Shown: positions 1 to 8,282 of the stretch, piece after piece
How the letters are laid out: every line of letters starts with the position of its first letter
Position numbering within the stretch: position 1 is the stretch's first letter
NCBI GenBank assembly: GCA_016199745.1
Contig: JACQFZ010000055.1
Span: 1-42,007, forward strand
DNA length: 42,007 bases
Direction: 5' to 3'
Source of the DNA: Gammaproteobacteria bacterium
Lineage (GTDB): Bacteria > Pseudomonadota > Gammaproteobacteria > Acidiferrobacterales > Sulfurifustaceae
Made by a program: the position numbers and the translations under genes
Notes under the pieces: generated by a model
What the model was told of the DNA's origin: nothing
Database searches by the model: none
The model's input: only the letters and a program-made list of their open reading frames with translations

Positions 1-198
1 AAAATCGATTGACATTGATCGGACAGCGAAAACAATTCCATGCTTTGGACCGAGCTGTTCTTGTGGAAACCCGATTGAGCGCAGCCAATCCGCACGAGCC
101 CGTTCCATGTAGTTCAAATAGTTTGAGTAATAAACAACACCGCCGGCGTCCGTATCTTCGTAGTACGCTCGAAATTCCACCTCGAAAGTAGTTGCCAC
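1..198 (-). CDS. ybgC: YbgC-type acyl-CoA thioesterase, N-terminal part (cut by window edge)
   Basis: Reading the minus strand from a GTG at 198 gives an open frame of 66 codons that runs off the left edge. It carries the hot-dog thioesterase signature [17 protein letters not shown], followed by [15 protein letters not shown], typical of the YbgC family. The Asp of the first motif is the expected catalytic residue. A GGAG Shine-Dalgarno lies 5 bases before the GTG. YbgC enzymes hydrolyse acyl-CoA in the cytoplasm and usually sit first in a tol-pal operon; whether tolQRAB follow here is outside the window. Family recognition is firm; only the N-terminal half is seen. Confidence 0.85.
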   Translation of the reverse strand, partial: MATTFEVEFRAYYEDTDAGGVVYYSNYLNYMERARADWLRSIGFPQEQLGPKHGIVFAVRSMSIDF

Positions 199-606
199 AA
201 GATCTCCGATTAGTAGTCGTTAGAGAGTTAAGAAAAAATGCGATCAGGACTACGGTTGCAAGATTACAAAATTTGGCTAACGGGCAACAGCTCTAAAACT
301 ATTTTTCTCCCTCATTGAATAATTAACGTGTTTACTTGCCACACATATTTCGCTGGAGCGCCTTCGGTTCCGAGTTCTTTGGGGTAGATCGCGGGGATAC
401 ATTAGCCACAATGGTTGATCCTAGCGGTGAACTCCTGGAGTTTTGTAATCGAGGAAAGGCGACAAATCGGCCGCGCACAGTTTGCCAAAGTTCAGATGAT
501 GCCCGCCCGCTCCGGGTAATCTTCCGCGAAGCGGATGGCATTAGTCCCGTCTTGCACAAAGCCGCGGTTCATGCGATGAAGACGGACAAGCTAATGCGAG
601 GTAGGG
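199..606. other. Intergenic stretch without a recognised gene
   Basis: About 400 bases between the divergent ybgC start and the membrane gene at 607. Short open frames on both strands have no recognisable domain or good ribosome site. The region should contain the two divergent promoters, but I could not identify convincing -35/-10 pairs. Confidence 0.4.
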
Positions 607-1047
607 ATGTTAAGTTACGAAACGTTGGACACGATCGCTGATTCATATACTCCGTTACTAGGAGCCATTTCTCTGTTGCTCGTCGCATCGGCTTTAATAT
701 TCAAGCGGTGGCGGCTTGCTGGGCTACGGTCTCTTGGAATTTGCACTGGACTCATAGTTGCCTATGGGTTGATGTTCCTCGACGATAGATACCATATTTG
801 GCCAGCAGTGGGTCTGGACTACAGCACGCATACAGCAGTCGCGCTCGTCTTAGTAACGTATTTGGCATTTTTTACCCGTAAGCTGGCCGCTTTCTGGATT
901 GTTTCGCTTCTTTCCTACTTTGGTTTAATGCTCTACCAGCACTACCACACAGTCGCCGATATCGTAACCACTGTAGCCGTTGTCTCTATCCCTATGGCCG
1001 TCGCGTATTGGTCTCTTTACAGAATCGACGAGCGACGGAATTATTAA
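607..1047 (+). CDS. Small PAP2-like integral membrane protein
   Basis: A 146-residue protein with about four or five hydrophobic segments. Residues near 80 read DYSTHTAVALVLV and near 112 YQHYHTVADIVTT, resembling motifs 2 (SGH) and 3 (H-x3-D) of PAP2-type phosphatases. The first PAP2 motif (KX6RP) is not evident and the protein is shorter than typical members, so it may be a reduced or inactive relative. GAGGTAGGG sits directly before the ATG and supports the start. It converges on the sensor kinase gene downstream. Membrane location is firm; enzymatic function is only a suggestion. Confidence 0.6.
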   Translation: MLSYETLDTIADSYTPLLGAISLLLVASALIFKRWRLAGLRSLGICTGLIVAYGLMFLDDRYHIWPAVGLDYSTHTAVALVLVTYLAFFTRKLAAFWIVSLLSYFGLMLYQHYHTVADIVTTVAVVSIPMAVAYWSLYRIDERRNY

Positions 1048-1068
1048 GTTTGCAGTTGTTTGCACATC

Positions 1069-2643
1069 TTATGTGTTCGCCCCCCGGTTAATTTGCTTGA
1101 TGGGAAGCCGCACGATAAAAGCAGCTCCTTTGTTCAACTCACTTTCAACTTCGACAGTTCCGTCGAGCAATTTGGCGAACCGGCTGACGATGGCAAGGCC
1201 AAGACCGGTTCCTCCCGGATGGTTACCCTCCGTTCCTGCCTGATGGAACGCCTCAAAAATCGACTGCTGATCTGTTTTTGCAATTCCGCGGCCGGTGTCT
1301 CTTACTGAAATAACCGTTTGATCGCGGTCGCACGTTATGGCCATCCGAATATTGCCATTGCGCGTGAACTTGCAAGCGTTGCTCAGCAGATTAAGGATAA
1401 TCTGACGTAGTTTGTCTCGATCTGTATTGATGACTTGCGGTGTTCCTTCGATTGAGACATCGAGCTTGTTGTTAGCGTGCTGAGCGAGCGGAGCTAAGAT
1501 TTCCGCGACTTCGTTGCCCACTTTTTTTACATCGACCGTTCTTAAAGTAACGCTCATTCGACCTTCTTCTATTTTTGATAGATCGAGCACATTGTCGATA
1601 ATCGTTCGCAGTTGAATGGACGTCTGCAGAACAATACTCAAGTCTCTCAATATCGATTCCTGACCGAGTGGTCGAACATTCTTTACTGCTAGCTGTGTGT
1701 AGCCGACGATGGACTGCAGCGGTGTGCGCAGCTCGTGAGCCACCAGCGCCAGAAACGCCGACTTGTTTCGGTTAGCGGAGATCGCCAGGTCATGTGCTTG
1801 TCGTAACTCTTCGGTGCGAAGCTGTACTTGCGACTCCAACAGTTTGCTGTTTTCGCGTAGACGCTGTTCGTGTTCTTCAAGTAGACCCATCATGTTATTG
1901 AAAGCGCGGGCCATCTTTACCATTTCAGGGGGACCACGTTCGGTCACTCGAATTAGCGATGGATTCGTTGTCGCCTGCTCAAGTGTTTCCGAGAGGTCAA
2001 GGATGGGTCGTAACAGGCGGTTCATTAGCGGAATAAAGACAGCAAGAGCCATGAGGACAGCAGCGATTGCGAGCACAACAATAGCGCTGACTAAATAGCT
2101 ACCTAAACGTTTGACGGGTGCTTTGCTGCGTACTACGTACACATAACCTAGAAACTCATCGCGGCTCGGCGATACTGTGAACGGCGAATCCGGCGTGGTG
2201 GTTGTACTGGTAAATACCGGCGCGATGAAATGCCAATGATCGTCGTTCTCGTAAGCGACGATCGCTTTTTTATATTCCGAGATCATCGATTGTTGCGGAT
2301 GCCACGATTTAGGATCGACACCACCCTCGCGAATAACTTTTCCGGTATTGTCATACATGCCGACGAACTCCACGTCAGGCGAGGCTAACGCGCGGTCAGC
2401 CGCTTCTTTACCGTTTTGAGGCGATCCTACAAGTAGCGCCAGGGTACTGCCGTGGGCAAACGATGTTGTTGTTTGTAGTCCTTGCTCGATTTCATTTGAG
2501 GTAACAATGCGTGTCGCCAGCACTAACGTTACCCCGGCCGTGACAGCGACCGTGGACGTTATGGCCGCCACCAACAGCAGGGCTGCTTGGCGGCGAAATC
2601 CCCTTTGAATCAGTGCGGCAAGGGCAGATAGGGGACGCTTCAT
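1069..2643 (-). CDS. Membrane sensor histidine kinase (HAMP-HisKA-HATPase)
   Basis: A 524-residue sensor kinase. A transmembrane helix at about 20-45 is followed by a periplasmic sensor region (about 46-180) and a second helix at 182-206. Then come a HAMP region, a short coiled coil (about 255-290), a HisKA domain with the phosphorylatable H303 in HELRTPLQ, and an ATPase domain with the N box near 419 (NLLSNACKFT), DTGRGI at 449 and GGTGLGLAI at 477. There is no attached receiver domain, so it must pass phosphate to a separate protein. Its start overlaps the stop of the binding-protein gene by 4 bases, so the two are translationally coupled and probably sense together. Likely partners are the receiver proteins at 3957-4550 and 10545-11342. 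Confidence 0.93.
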   Translation of the reverse strand: MKRPLSALAALIQRGFRRQAALLLVAAITSTVAVTAGVTLVLATRIVTSNEIEQGLQTTTSFAHGSTLALLVGSPQNGKEAADRALASPDVEFVGMYDNTGKVIREGGVDPKSWHPQQSMISEYKKAIVAYENDDHWHFIAPVFTSTTTTPDSPFTVSPSRDEFLGYVYVVRSKAPVKRLGSYLVSAIVVLAIAAVLMALAVFIPLMNRLLRPILDLSETLEQATTNPSLIRVTERGPPEMVKMARAFNNMMGLLEEHEQRLRENSKLLESQVQLRTEELRQAHDLAISANRNKSAFLALVAHELRTPLQSIVGYTQLAVKNVRPLGQESILRDLSIVLQTSIQLRTIIDNVLDLSKIEEGRMSVTLRTVDVKKVGNEVAEILAPLAQHANNKLDVSIEGTPQVINTDRDKLRQIILNLLSNACKFTRNGNIRMAITCDRDQTVISVRDTGRGIAKTDQQSIFEAFHQAGTEGNHPGGTGLGLAIVSRFAKLLDGTVEVESELNKGAAFIVRLPIKQINRGANT

Positions 2644-3605
2644 TTAAATACCACCTCGAACTTCGTTTCGACATCGCGGCTATATTCGAGGCCGAGATGG
2701 CGCGCGGTTCTTAGATTGACGGCGAGTTTTAAATCGATCGCGGGTCTGAGGGATGCGCTGGTTGAATCAGCAGCCCGGGGCTCGGCAAGCACTCCTGCCA
2801 GCCTTTGTCCGATGGCGTTGTAGTCGGGGTAGAACGAAAACAGTGCGCCGCGCTGTGCATGTTCGGGAGCGCTTGAGAATACGACCACGCGGTTTTTCCA
2901 CGCCGTACTCAGAACTAACTGCAGCGTGGCCTCATCGAAAGCGGGATCAAGGGGAAGCCAAAGCGCATCATGTTGTCGATCAATGCTGTTCAACACGTCG
3001 AGGTAAGCGATAGCCGCAGATCGTTTTGTCGTCGCTTCCTTAATGACAAGAGCTATTCCGAACTCAGCGGCAGCGTTGCGCGACCGTTCAGCGAGCCAAC
3101 TGTTTTGATCTGGAGTAATGACGGTGTGTACGCGGCGGATTTGTGGCGCCAGAGTCCTGAGAGTGCTAAAGATTTTTCGAGGGTCGGGATCGAGAACGAT
3201 TCCAGGAATTCGACGGTCGCGTAGAGACGGGTCCCAAATGACGGCGCTGACGGCTATCGGACCGGTCCAATCAGTTTTCTGGATAGCCTCGAGCCCGCGT
3301 CGTCCGAGTGCGATGACGCTTCTTACCTGGTGAGCAGCTAACTCTTGTTTCAGTTCGGTCGGGGAATAGTTTTGCGATAGCGGCAATCGATAGATTTTTC
3401 CCGGCGTTTTCTTTTCTACCCCGTCCGATATCGACTCAAAAACAGCGTTGTAGTCGTTAAGATCGGGATATAAGACAGCAACGGCCGGCTCCTGCGAGTG
3501 TAGGATTGGCGACAGGAAGCACAGCGCAGCGACAAGAGCGGCGATAAGAAATTTTGCTCGCCCCGAGCGTCTTGTCATCACTGCTGTGCTGTTGTTGACG
3601 GGCAT
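2640..3605 (-). CDS. Orphan periplasmic ABC-type substrate-binding protein
   Basis: A 321-residue protein with an N-terminal signal sequence (hydrophobic stretch about 18-36 ending LHSQEP). The rest is a two-lobed fold resembling the 'ABC transporter substrate-binding' family PF04392/COG2984, with AVAVLYPDLNDYNAVFESI at the start of the mature part and a central VRSVIALGRRGLEAI. No ABC permease or ATPase gene is present in the window. It overlaps the kinase gene by 4 bases, so it more likely feeds ligand information to the kinase than supports transport. Such binding proteins next to kinases and TonB receptors recur in gammaproteobacteria; the ligand cannot be told. Confidence 0.75.
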   Translation of the reverse strand: MPVNNSTAVMTRRSGRAKFLIAALVAALCFLSPILHSQEPAVAVLYPDLNDYNAVFESISDGVEKKTPGKIYRLPLSQNYSPTELKQELAAHQVRSVIALGRRGLEAIQKTDWTGPIAVSAVIWDPSLRDRRIPGIVLDPDPRKIFSTLRTLAPQIRRVHTVITPDQNSWLAERSRNAAAEFGIALVIKEATTKRSAAIAYLDVLNSIDRQHDALWLPLDPAFDEATLQLVLSTAWKNRVVVFSSAPEHAQRGALFSFYPDYNAIGQRLAGVLAEPRAADSTSASLRPAIDLKLAVNLRTARHLGLEYSRDVETKFEVVFK

Positions 3606-3956
3606 ATCAGAGCTACGCGTGGTGTCGACCGGTTTCGCTCTGAAGCAGTAACGTAGATTGTCGCTCTTCTCCCATAATGCCTATCCGTCATCATGTTGAT
3701 GAGACGATGGTGGCTCGGCGGAAAAGCAGAAAAGGGTGGGGTAATGCTGCTTACGACAGGGCACCATCGAAATATTTATAACGGCGCAACGGGACAAGCA
3801 AAAAGTTGCCACGCTGCACATTTCGACAGCTCGCGCTAGGTTCCATGAAGGTACCCCAGTCGTTTTTGTAGCGAGTGTGGAAAATTTAGCACTGTCCTGG
3901 TGGAATTAATACTCCTAAGAAATGCCTATTGACTACCGCTGTCCTCGTAACTACTT
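3606..3956. other. Intergenic region upstream of the binding protein and kinase pair
   Basis: About 350 bases with no open frame of note. It separates the response regulator stop (3957) from the binding-protein start (3605), both on the minus strand, and should hold the promoter of the binding protein/kinase operon. I see no strong terminator or operator. Confidence 0.35.
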
Positions 3957-4550
3957 CTAAGAATTCTCCGCTTCGCCATATTCTTCATCGATTTTCCGCA
4001 GAATTTCTTCGCAAATCTCGACCGCGCGACGATGCTGATGGCAGGCCATTCGCATCAAGATCGTTTCGGCATCTGTACGAGTTTTCTTGTGCTGTGCCAT
4101 TAACAAACCGATAACCATGCTGACGCTACGCGCAGAGGCGATACCGCGAGAAAGCGAGTCTTCCTTGCTCTTGATCTCATCCGCGCGAGCTAGGCAAACA
4201 GTAACGGTGTTAAGGAGGTCGTCCCGTCGCAGTGGTTTCGTGAGAAATTCTAACGCGCCTTCATTAGCGGCTTGCATCACGAGGTTCCGATCGGGGTAGG
4301 CCGACATCAAAATAAAACGCGTTCCCGTTAACTCGTATAGCACACGACTCGTATCCAATCCCGTTAGGCCAGGCATTCGAAAATCGAGCAGTGCCAGATC
4401 GACCTCATACGTAGCCGCGACTTCTATGCCTTCCTCGCCGGATGACGCCGTAAGTACCTGGAAACCAGCATCGCCCAGTGTCTTCTGTGCAAAATCCAGT
4501 ACCAACGAGTCGTCATCTGCTATGAGAATGCGCTTTTTAGTGGCGTTCAT
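3957..4550 (-). CDS. Response regulator with RNA-binding ANTAR output domain
   Basis: A 197-residue two-domain regulator. Residues 5-120 are a receiver with the acidic pair in IADDDS, phospho-acceptor D56 in LLDFRMPG, and K105 in TKPLRR. Residues about 135-190 match the ANTAR pattern (SVSMVIGLLMAQHKKTRTDAETILMRMA), a helical domain that binds paired stem-loops in nascent RNA and prevents termination. It lies 33 bases after the CPBP gene in the same direction, so it may be the last gene of the receptor/CPBP operon. It has no DNA-binding domain. Its first 30 residues are nearly identical to the broken copy at 6616-6705. No clear Shine-Dalgarno precedes the ATG. Confidence 0.9.
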   Translation of the reverse strand: MNATKKRILIADDDSLVLDFAQKTLGDAGFQVLTASSGEEGIEVAATYEVDLALLDFRMPGLTGLDTSRVLYELTGTRFILMSAYPDRNLVMQAANEGALEFLTKPLRRDDLLNTVTVCLARADEIKSKEDSLSRGIASARSVSMVIGLLMAQHKKTRTDAETILMRMACHQHRRAVEICEEILRKIDEEYGEAENS

Positions 4551-4583
4551 TGTAGTGATTAATTTCGACTGATGAATGAACCG

Positions 4584-5468
4584 CTAACTGTTTGCGACAT
4601 ACGGATATGTGAAGAAAATAAAGTGAATGGTATTAAGTAAGAAATGCGCGAGGATCGACATTTCTATCCGTCCAGTCCGTTGAAAAACCAGCCCATAGCC
4701 AAATCCGGCGACCGTCGCTAATAGCACATAGGTAATTCCACCATCGAAATGGTACAGGCCGAATAAGATGGCGCTCGTTGTTAAGGCGACAACGTTTCCA
4801 AAACGATATGTCCGCAATCCTGATTCAAGCTCTCGCTGAATGAAGCCGCGAAACAACGCTTCCTCGGCCAAGCAAGTCGAAAAAATCATCACAATTGCCC
4901 ACGGCCAGAAGAAGCTCGTCCACTTCGGAGCAAACCGGACGTAACCCAGCGCGAGCGATAGCGCCACGACAACAGCAATATTTACGACCACGATGAGCCA
5001 AGCTTTGCCGAGAGCATCCCGCCATTCGCGATGTGACCGAATTATTCCTGAGTAGCAAAGTACGAGAATAAGAATGCCGGCAGTTGTCTTATCGAAGTAG
5101 AGGCGTCGGGTATAAGGAGCTGCATCAGGCGAGAGTACAAATTCCTTTGCGAGCGTCGGGTTGTGAAACCATGGAAAAATGTGAGCCCCTAGCAATGCCG
5201 CCATGACAACAACCAGAAGTGCTAGGAATACATGTATCATTGAGTGCTGTGCGGCCCCCCATTTTCGATAGGTCCAGCATATAAATGCGAACGCGGCGAG
5301 AGGAACAATCGCTGGTCCGGACAAAACTCCCGCCACATAGCCAAAGACGATGGCGATTCCTAGTAACGCCGCCCAAGCCACCCGGAACGGAATCCAAATG
5401 GCGATGGCGCTGCACATTAAGGCAATGAATGTCAGTAATGTCGGAAGGCCAAGCGTTTCCAATTGCAT
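4584..5468 (-). CDS. CPBP family intramembrane metalloprotease, copy 1
   Basis: A 294-residue polytopic membrane protein of the CPBP (Abi/CAAX-protease-like) family. It shows the glutamate pair and arginine E202-E203-x3-R207 in AEEALFRGFI, FGLYH with H240, and SILAH with H275, the expected metal and catalytic residues. Three helices precede a periplasmic loop and a C-terminal catalytic bundle. It shares this layout and many residues with the copies at 5544 and 7387, including N-terminal LGLPTLLTF and the end FFTYPYVA. CPBP proteins cleave prenylated or other membrane-embedded proteins, but many have unknown targets. The next gene downstream is the ANTAR regulator. Confidence 0.87.
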   Translation of the reverse strand: MQLETLGLPTLLTFIALMCSAIAIWIPFRVAWAALLGIAIVFGYVAGVLSGPAIVPLAAFAFICWTYRKWGAAQHSMIHVFLALLVVVMAALLGAHIFPWFHNPTLAKEFVLSPDAAPYTRRLYFDKTTAGILILVLCYSGIIRSHREWRDALGKAWLIVVVNIAVVVALSLALGYVRFAPKWTSFFWPWAIVMIFSTCLAEEALFRGFIQRELESGLRTYRFGNVVALTTSAILFGLYHFDGGITYVLLATVAGFGYGLVFQRTGRIEMSILAHFLLNTIHFIFFTYPYVANS

Positions 5469-5543
5469 GGTCGTTATCTCGCAGATAGGCGCTTAACAGC
5501 GTCGATACTAGAGGAGGGTATCGACGGGTCCAATGTCCTTCCT

Positions 5544-6449
5544 TTAAGCCAAATAAGGATAGGTAAAAAGCAAAAACCGCATCGAGTTCAGCGTGAAGTG
5601 AGCAAGAATAGACATCTCGATGCGCCCCGAACGTTGAAATGTAATGCCATAGCCAATACCAGCGATTGTGGCGAGTACGATATAGCCGATGCCGCCGTCA
5701 AAATGAACGAGGCCAAATAGAACCGCAGTAATTCCGATAGCGATCCCCTGGCCGAAGGGTCGCTTGCTTAGGGCTTGAGCAAGCTCGCGCTGAATGAAGC
5801 CCCGGAACAACGCTTCTTCACCAAGGATGACGAAGAACAAATAAATGACGGCCCACACGAAGTAGTAGGTAGTCCATTTCGGGTCGAAGTGCACAAACCC
5901 CATGGCCAACGCCAGCGGTACGATCACGACGGTGTTTATAACAATGACGGGCCATGCGCGTTTGAACGCCTCAATCCATTCGCGTCGGGTATGGATCAAT
6001 CCGTCATAACAGAGCCCGAGGACGAGGATGCCGGCGATCCAAGTATCGAAAGTTAGCTTACGAGTGTATGAAGCGGCGCCCGGCGAAAGTACGAGATCCC
6101 TCACATAAACGGGATTGTTGAAGCCGGGAAAGACATGAAGGCCAAGTAGCAGCGCGAGCACAACGACGGCGATTGCTAAAACTAATTTGACGCCAGGGAA
6201 TAGTGGTTTCGATGTTTCATTTTGCTGCCGATACAACCAGCAGACAATTGCCATGGCCCCCATTGGAAAGAGGGCCGGCCCTGTGAGGACACCTGCGCTA
6301 TAACCGATAATTACAGCGATCGTAAGTAATGTTCCCCAAGCAAATCGGAGGGGTAGCCACAACGCGATGACGCTAGCGAATAGCGCAACGAATGTCAGGA
6401 GCGTTGGCAGGGAAAGCGGCTCTAATAGTGAAAGCGGGTCCGTTGACAT
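5544..6449 (-). CDS. CPBP family intramembrane metalloprotease, copy 2
   Basis: A 301-residue paralogue of the flanking CPBP genes, slightly longer at the N-terminus (MSTDPLSLLEPLSLPTLL). It retains E211-E212 and the following Arg in GEEALFRGFI, FGLVH with H249, and SILAH with H284, so it should be as active as the others. AAGGA lies 6 bases before the ATG. Just upstream on the same strand is the response-regulator/TonB-receptor remnant (6477-6705), implying that this gene once followed a full receptor gene, as copy 3 does. It is 75 bases upstream of copy 1 and probably co-transcribed with it. Confidence 0.87.
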   Translation of the reverse strand: MSTDPLSLLEPLSLPTLLTFVALFASVIALWLPLRFAWGTLLTIAVIIGYSAGVLTGPALFPMGAMAIVCWLYRQQNETSKPLFPGVKLVLAIAVVVLALLLGLHVFPGFNNPVYVRDLVLSPGAASYTRKLTFDTWIAGILVLGLCYDGLIHTRREWIEAFKRAWPVIVINTVVIVPLALAMGFVHFDPKWTTYYFVWAVIYLFFVILGEEALFRGFIQRELAQALSKRPFGQGIAIGITAVLFGLVHFDGGIGYIVLATIAGIGYGITFQRSGRIEMSILAHFTLNSMRFLLFTYPYLA

Positions 6450-6476
6450 TGCTATCCTTCTAGTTGATATCGAATT

Positions 6477-6705
6477 TCAAGAAAGAGACTGCACGCCGAT
6501 AGTGTCTAAGTCTGCTGCTGTGATTACCGTTGCAACTGCAGGTGCGACATTTAGCGGCTGTTGATGACCGGTCGCGATTCCAATCGTCTCGGCAGACCGA
6601 TTTAGTTGAATCACAGAAGCCGGCATCGCCTAGCGTTTTCTTTGCGAAATCCAGAACTAATGAGTCGTCATCCGCCACGAGAATGCGTTTTTTTGTGTCG
6701 GTCAT
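6477..6705 (-). pseudogene. Chimeric remnant: receiver-domain start fused to TonB-receptor plug fragment
   Basis: From the ATG at 6705 the first 30 codons (MTDTKKRILVADDDS..GDAGF) match the first 30 residues of the ANTAR regulator at 3957-4550 with only a few changes. After 6615 the match stops. In a shifted frame, 6614-6477 encodes about 45 residues containing SAETIGIATGHQQPLN and APAVATVITAADL, nearly the same as the N-terminal plug of the intact TonB receptor (SPETIGIATGHQQPLN, APAVATVITADEL), and ends in TGA. Most of a regulator and most of a receptor have therefore been deleted, joining their beginnings. The piece may still be translated as an 81-residue nonsense chimera. Confidence 0.85.
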
Positions 6706-6798
6706 TCGCTTCCCAGATTACTTGGTGTCTGTACGTTCTTTCGTTGACGCCATCTGCTTGGCGGTAACTTTGGGTGTCAGTGGGCCTACGGTCCGTTC

Positions 6799-7362
6799 TT
6801 ATTGTTTAAAACGAGAACAACTGTTGCTGCTTATCCTGTATTGATCTCCGCACACGTTGCAGGTGACTGAGCCATTGCCGTTGGCGAGTCTTGTGCCGCA
6901 TTTGCACATCCAGCCGATCCGTTTACCGGGAACACCAACCACTAGCGCATAGGTTGGAATATCCTTCGTCGCTACGGTTCCTGCACCGATAAATGCGTAC
7001 TCATTTATGGTATGTCCGCATACTACCGTTGCGTTGGCGCCTATCGTTGCGCCTTGCTTAACGAGGGTAGGGCGATATTCTGTTTTTCGCGATATATGAC
7101 AACGTGGATTGATGACATTCGTGAACACCATGCTCGGTCCACAGAACACATCGTCTTCCAGGGTCACGCCGTCATAGATCGACACGTTGTTTTGAATCTT
7201 AACGTTGTTACCGATCAAAACTTGGTTGCCTACGAATACGTTTTGACCCACGGAGCAATTCCGGCCGATTTTCGCGCCTGCGCATATGTGCACCCAATGC
7301 CATACGCGGGTGCCTTCTCCAATTTGCGCACCGTCGTCAACGATCGCAGTGGCATGTATCAA
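6799..7362 (-). CDS. Left-handed beta-helix acyltransferase (WbpD-like) with Cys-rich tail
   Basis: A 187-residue hexapeptide-repeat transferase. Residues 1-150 carry the [LIV]-G-x4 repeats of a left-handed beta helix ([53 protein letters not shown]). They resemble UDP-amino-sugar N-acetyltransferases such as WbpD/WlbB, which complete diacetamido sugars of surface polysaccharides. The last 35 residues hold CKCG and CNVCG, a possible zinc knuckle not usual in the family core. The frame begins with TTG at 7362 with no good ribosome site, 24 bases after the CPBP copy 3 stop, so the start is uncertain. No other sugar-pathway gene is nearby. Confidence 0.82.
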   Translation of the reverse strand: MIHATAIVDDGAQIGEGTRVWHWVHICAGAKIGRNCSVGQNVFVGNQVLIGNNVKIQNNVSIYDGVTLEDDVFCGPSMVFTNVINPRCHISRKTEYRPTLVKQGATIGANATVVCGHTINEYAFIGAGTVATKDIPTYALVVGVPGKRIGWMCKCGTRLANGNGSVTCNVCGDQYRISSNSCSRFKQ

Positions 7363-7386
7363 TGGAATTGTCGGACGGATGAACCA

Positions 7387-8277
7387 TTATCCCTTCGCAA
7401 CATTCGGATATGTGAAGAGAAGAAAATGAGTGGCGTTAAGTAAGAAATGCGTAAGGATCGACATTTCTATTCTTCCAGTGCGTCGGAAAACTAAGCCGTA
7501 GCCAATCACGGCGATGGTTGCCAGCAAGACGTAGCCGATGCCCCCTTTATAATGCAATAGCCCAAAAAGAACTGCGCCGATGCTAAGGGCAGCCAGATTT
7601 CCAAACCGGTAGGTACCAAAATGCAGTTGCAGTTGGCGCTGAATGAATCCGCGAAACAGCGCTTCTTCTGCCATGCATGTCGTGAAAATCATCATGATTG
7701 ACCATGGCCAAAAAAAGTTGGTCCACTTCGGATCGAATCGGACATAGCCTGATGCGAGCGACAGTCCGACAACCGCTGCGATCGTTATAACGATGATCAG
7801 CCAGGCGCGACCGAAAGCATCAGTTAGTTCTCTGCGGTTCCGAATGAAACCTTGATAGCAAAATCCCAGGATGAGAATACCGGCAGCCGTCTTGTCGAAG
7901 TTAATGTATTTCGTATACGGTGCCGATTCGGGTGAAAGGACAATCTGTCTTACCAGCACCGGATTGTGAAAACCCGGAGCAACGTGGAGTGTCAGCAAGA
8001 GCGCTATCACGATGACTACCACCGCAGTTAGCGATTTCATGGCGGACCAGCGATCGGTCCGCGCGTCTTGTTTTTGGTACCACCAACAAGCGAGTGCAAG
8101 GGCCACAATCGGTGCTAGTGCCGGCCCCGTCAAGATGCCCGTCACATAACCGGTACCGACCGCCGCTCCTAACAGACTGATACCGAGGAACCGATACGGC
8201 GACCAGAGACTAATCGTGCTGAGAAACAGTACCGCAAAGGGCAGAAGCGTAGGTAGACTGAGTGGCTCCAGTTGCAT
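7387..8277 (-). CDS. CPBP family intramembrane metalloprotease, copy 3
   Basis: A 296-residue third paralogue, with E204-E205 and R209 in AEEALFRGFI, FGLLH with H242, and SILTH with H277 (Thr in place of the Ala seen in the other copies). The N-terminal part repeats LSLPTLLPF and YVTGILTGPAL of its siblings. The ATG is 5 bases after the stop of the TonB receptor, and its ribosome site (AGAGG) lies inside the last receptor codons, so receptor and protease are tightly coupled. This suggests the protease acts on or with the receptor system, for instance on a membrane signalling protein. That is inference. Confidence 0.87.
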   Translation of the reverse strand: MQLEPLSLPTLLPFAVLFLSTISLWSPYRFLGISLLGAAVGTGYVTGILTGPALAPIVALALACWWYQKQDARTDRWSAMKSLTAVVVIVIALLLTLHVAPGFHNPVLVRQIVLSPESAPYTKYINFDKTAAGILILGFCYQGFIRNRRELTDAFGRAWLIIVITIAAVVGLSLASGYVRFDPKWTNFFWPWSIMMIFTTCMAEEALFRGFIQRQLQLHFGTYRFGNLAALSIGAVLFGLLHYKGGIGYVLLATIAVIGYGLVFRRTGRIEMSILTHFLLNATHFLLFTYPNVAKG

Positions 8278-8282
8278 AGTAG

